Assembly (NCBI GenBank): GCA_002711965.1 | Contig: PASM01000002.1 | Location: 1-7,517, forward strand | From: Chloroflexota bacterium | GTDB taxonomy: Bacteria > Chloroflexota > Dehalococcoidia > UBA1151 > TMED-70 | DNA length: 7,517 nt | Direction of reading: 5' to 3' | In this document: positions 5,665 through 7,517 of the stretch, one piece after another | How the letters are laid out: every line of letters begins with the position of its first letter | Position numbering within the stretch: the first letter of the stretch is position 1 | Notes under the pieces: model-generated | What the model was told of the DNA's origin: nothing | Database searches by the model: none | The model's input: the letters and a program-made list of their open reading frames with translations, nothing else | Program-made: the position numbers and the translations under genes

Positions 5665-6864
5665 TTAATCTACAAAATTATTAGCGACTTCATTTGCAAA
5701 TAATTTTCCTTTTTCTGTCAGTTTATAAAAATCTTTATTTTTTTCTAAAATATTATTACTAAAATAATTCTCTATCTTATTAAGATATAAATTATCAAAG
5801 TCTAATTTAAACCTATGCTTGAATTTTTTTAAATCTATTCCTTCGTCTAATCTAAGAGAAAGCATTAAAAATTCAAGTATTTCATTTTTTAAATTATGTT
5901 CTTCATATACGTCAAAAAACGTACTTTGTTTTAAAAATTTTATTTTTTCGTTGATTTTTATGATTTTATGTTTATTTATTTCTTTTATAGTACTTATATA
6001 TTTTTTAGGAGACTTGATAACACTGAATCTTTTATTTTCCATATAAGAATGTGCCCCTGGTCCAACTCCAATATAAGGCATAAGTTTCCAGTATTTCAAA
6101 TTATGTTCCGAGTATAGTCCATCTTTTGACCAATTAGATATTTCATAATTTTTATACTTATTTTTTCTTAATATCTTTTGAGTTAATTTGTACATTTCTG
6201 CAGAAATATCATCATTTGCAACAATCACTTCTTTTCTAGAAACTTGTTGATTTAAGAATGTACCTTTTTCTACTTGTAAAGAATAAGCTGAAATATGAGA
6301 AGGGTTTATTTCAATTATTTTTTCTAATGTTTCTAAATATGTTTTTATATTTTGATTTGGCAACCCATAAATTAAATCTACAGAAATATTTGTAAAATAG
6401 TCCTTCAGTGTATTTAAGGATTTTACAGCTTTTGATGCTGAGTGCCTTCTATTTATTAATTTTAGCTCTTCATCATTTAGTGATTGTATGCCAATCGAGC
6501 ATCTATTTATGCCAATCTTTTTCCATAACCTTGCTTTATTTTTTGTTACATCTTCTGGATTGATTTCTAATGTAACTTCAGTATTTTCTGCAATATTAAA
6601 ATTATCTTTGACTTTTTTAATGATTTTTTCTAGATCTTTTACTTCTATGTATGAGGGAGTCCCTCCTCCTATAAAAATGGAATTAATAATATAAGAATTA
6701 TTTAAAGACCAAAACTCTATTTCATCACAGATTGACCTGATGAAATCATCAATTAAGTTTTCTAGACCAGTGTAGGTATTAAAATCACAATAAGTACATT
6801 TTGTATGGCAGAAAGGAATATGAATATATAAACCTATTTGTTTCTTTTCTAGTTCGGTGTCCAT
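5665..6864 (-). CDS. hemW: Radical-SAM heme chaperone HemW (coproporphyrinogen oxidase-like)
   Basis: HemW binds a 4Fe-4S cluster, S-adenosylmethionine and heme, and is thought to deliver heme to membrane acceptors. The N-terminus IGLYIHIPFC leads into the cluster motif CHTKCTYC, with Cys19, Cys23 and Cys26. The residues after it are DF, as in HemW, whereas the true oxygen-independent coproporphyrinogen oxidase HemN has another Cys there. GGGTPS at 66-71 is the SAM-binding segment. The downstream signatures SIGIQSLNDEELKLINRRH, VDLIYGLPNQ and GVGPGAHSY (about 266-274) also fit HemW, and the last 70 residues form the HemN C-terminal domain ending in a winged-helix-like LTEKGKLFANEV. The length, 399 residues, is normal. 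The ATG start overlaps the 3' end of the upstream unknown gene by 16 bases; no other start precedes the conserved N-terminus. HemW proteins are often misannotated as HemN, and the missing fourth Cys argues against that here. Confidence 0.94.
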   Translation of the reverse strand: MDTELEKKQIGLYIHIPFCHTKCTYCDFNTYTGLENLIDDFIRSICDEIEFWSLNNSYIINSIFIGGGTPSYIEVKDLEKIIKKVKDNFNIAENTEVTLEINPEDVTKNKARLWKKIGINRCSIGIQSLNDEELKLINRRHSASKAVKSLNTLKDYFTNISVDLIYGLPNQNIKTYLETLEKIIEINPSHISAYSLQVEKGTFLNQQVSRKEVIVANDDISAEMYKLTQKILRKNKYKNYEISNWSKDGLYSEHNLKYWKLMPYIGVGPGAHSYMENKRFSVIKSPKKYISTIKEINKHKIIKINEKIKFLKQSTFFDVYEEHNLKNEILEFLMLSLRLDEGIDLKKFKHRFKLDFDNLYLNKIENYFSNNILEKNKDFYKLTEKGKLFANEVANNFVD

Positions 6865-7517
6865 ATTCCTGAATCAGATTTGTCTTGATCACTTTCATCA
6901 CTAGCATCAATGTTTTGAGTGGCCTGCTGTTGGGCTTCAAATTGTTCTTTCATCTGAGCTTCCATTGCAGCTTGAGCATTCTTAACCCATTGAGCAACAG
7001 TATCGAGTTCAGGAGGCGAAATTATAAATTTCTCCACACCTTCTGGTAATTCAATTTCTTGATTCCCTGTAAAAATGATACAAGATTCTCCGTCTTTTAG
7101 ATTTTTATCTATTGAATTATTTATGTAATTAATTCTAGATTCAGATTCTTTTTTTAATTCCTCTGAAATTTTTTCAGCTACACTCCTATTACTTAATCCT
7201 ACATTTAAGCATTTAGACCAATCTATTACTTTTTGTAATATCTCTAAATTTTCAAATTCTTCAAATTGTGCTCCAGAACTTAACCTTTCCTGTAAAATAT
7301 TCCAAGCGCCCAGGCTTGCTTCTTTAAGGCTTATAGAAACATCTTCTCCTTTACCTGGAATCCCTTCAATAAAAATTCTTTTAACTGTCCCTGTTTTTTC
7401 TTCTAAATTAGTGATATTAGTATCAATTGCTACCCAATACTTTTGTATTAAATCGTGTAGTTCTTTAGAAGCTTCTGGCGGTGCTTGTAGTAAAACACAT
7501 ATAAAAGCCTTTCTCTT
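6849..7517 (-). CDS. Unrecognised conserved-looking protein upstream of hemW, 5' end missing
   Basis: The frame is open from the window edge to a TAG stop, giving 222 residues; I do not recognise the family. A GTG inside it could start a 62-residue protein, but the frame continues upstream without a stop, so that short version is very unlikely. The visible start, KRKAFICVLLQAPPEASKEL, looks like a first beta strand near the true N-terminus, so perhaps only a few codons are missing. Further on are KRIFIEGIPGKGED, a helical middle (SLKEASLGAWNILQERL, SVAEKISEELKKESESRI), and strand-like segments SCIIFTGNQEIELP and EKFIISPPELDTVAQW. The last 50 residues are an Ala/Gln/Glu-rich helix (QAAMEAQMKEQFEAQQQATQ) and an acidic tail ending in GIWTPN. 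There is no signal peptide or membrane helix in view, so it is probably cytoplasmic. It overlaps hemW by 16 bases and is likely in the same transcript. Composition resembles its neighbours. Confidence 0.85.
   Translation of the reverse strand, partial: KRKAFICVLLQAPPEASKELHDLIQKYWVAIDTNITNLEEKTGTVKRIFIEGIPGKGEDVSISLKEASLGAWNILQERLSSGAQFEEFENLEILQKVIDWSKCLNVGLSNRSVAEKISEELKKESESRINYINNSIDKNLKDGESCIIFTGNQEIELPEGVEKFIISPPELDTVAQWVKNAQAAMEAQMKEQFEAQQQATQNIDASDESDQDKSDSGIWTPN
6867..6870 (-). promoter_or_regulatory. Ribosome binding site of hemW inside the upstream gene
   Basis: Read on the minus strand, AGGA is followed by two bases and then the ATG of hemW. The spacing is shorter than usual, so efficient initiation may depend on ribosomes finishing the upstream gene, whose stop lies 16 bases into the overlap. 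Confidence 0.4.

Noticed and set aside
5665..6864. Oxygen-independent coproporphyrinogen III oxidase HemN
   Set aside because: The cluster motif is CxxxCxxCDF, without the fourth Cys of HemN, and the N-terminus and GVGPGAHSY motif fit HemW.
6849..7037. Small 62-residue gene starting with GTG at 7037
   Set aside because: The same frame is open without a stop to the window edge and encodes a continuous protein, so this is only the C-terminal part of a longer gene.

Overview
The window is an AT-rich, densely packed stretch of bacterial chromosome with seven protein genes and almost no intergenic DNA. The only non-coding gaps are 10, 14, 1, 1 and 1 bases. Nothing looks mobile: I see no insertion sequence, phage gene, CRISPR array or tRNA. 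Two neighbouring genes use TTG starts. The gene set, the low G+C and the long acidic extension on ribosomal protein L19 would fit a streamlined marine bacterium, possibly a Chloroflexota/Dehalococcoidia (SAR202-like) lineage. That assignment is a tentative inference from gene style, not something the sequence proves.

Plus strand, 1-3916: the 3' part of rplS (L19), then def (peptide deformylase), secD and secF, apparently one operon. L19 opens with eleven 15-bp repeats encoding EEP(V/K)A ahead of a normal L19 core. The operon joins a 50S ribosomal protein, the enzyme that removes the formyl group from new N-termini, and the two membrane proteins that help pull secreted proteins through SecYEG, so it reads as protein synthesis, maturation and export. 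SecD carries an extra region of about 155 residues that appears to hold two copies of a small alpha/beta module.

Minus strand, 7517-3918: the 3' part of an unrecognised gene, then hemW (radical-SAM heme chaperone) and selB (selenocysteine-specific elongation factor). These overlap by 16 bases and are separated by 1 base, so they are probably co-transcribed and translationally coupled. SelB implies that the organism inserts selenocysteine at some UGA codons, but no selenoprotein, selA, selC or selD lies here. The two operons converge and their stop codons are one base apart.

Most of the window is core housekeeping. The points most worth a second look are the nested duplication in the L19 repeats, the SecD insert, the Asp-to-Asn change in the SelB P-loop with its short C-terminus, and the unknown gene upstream of hemW. 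I do not see a clearly new multi-gene system.
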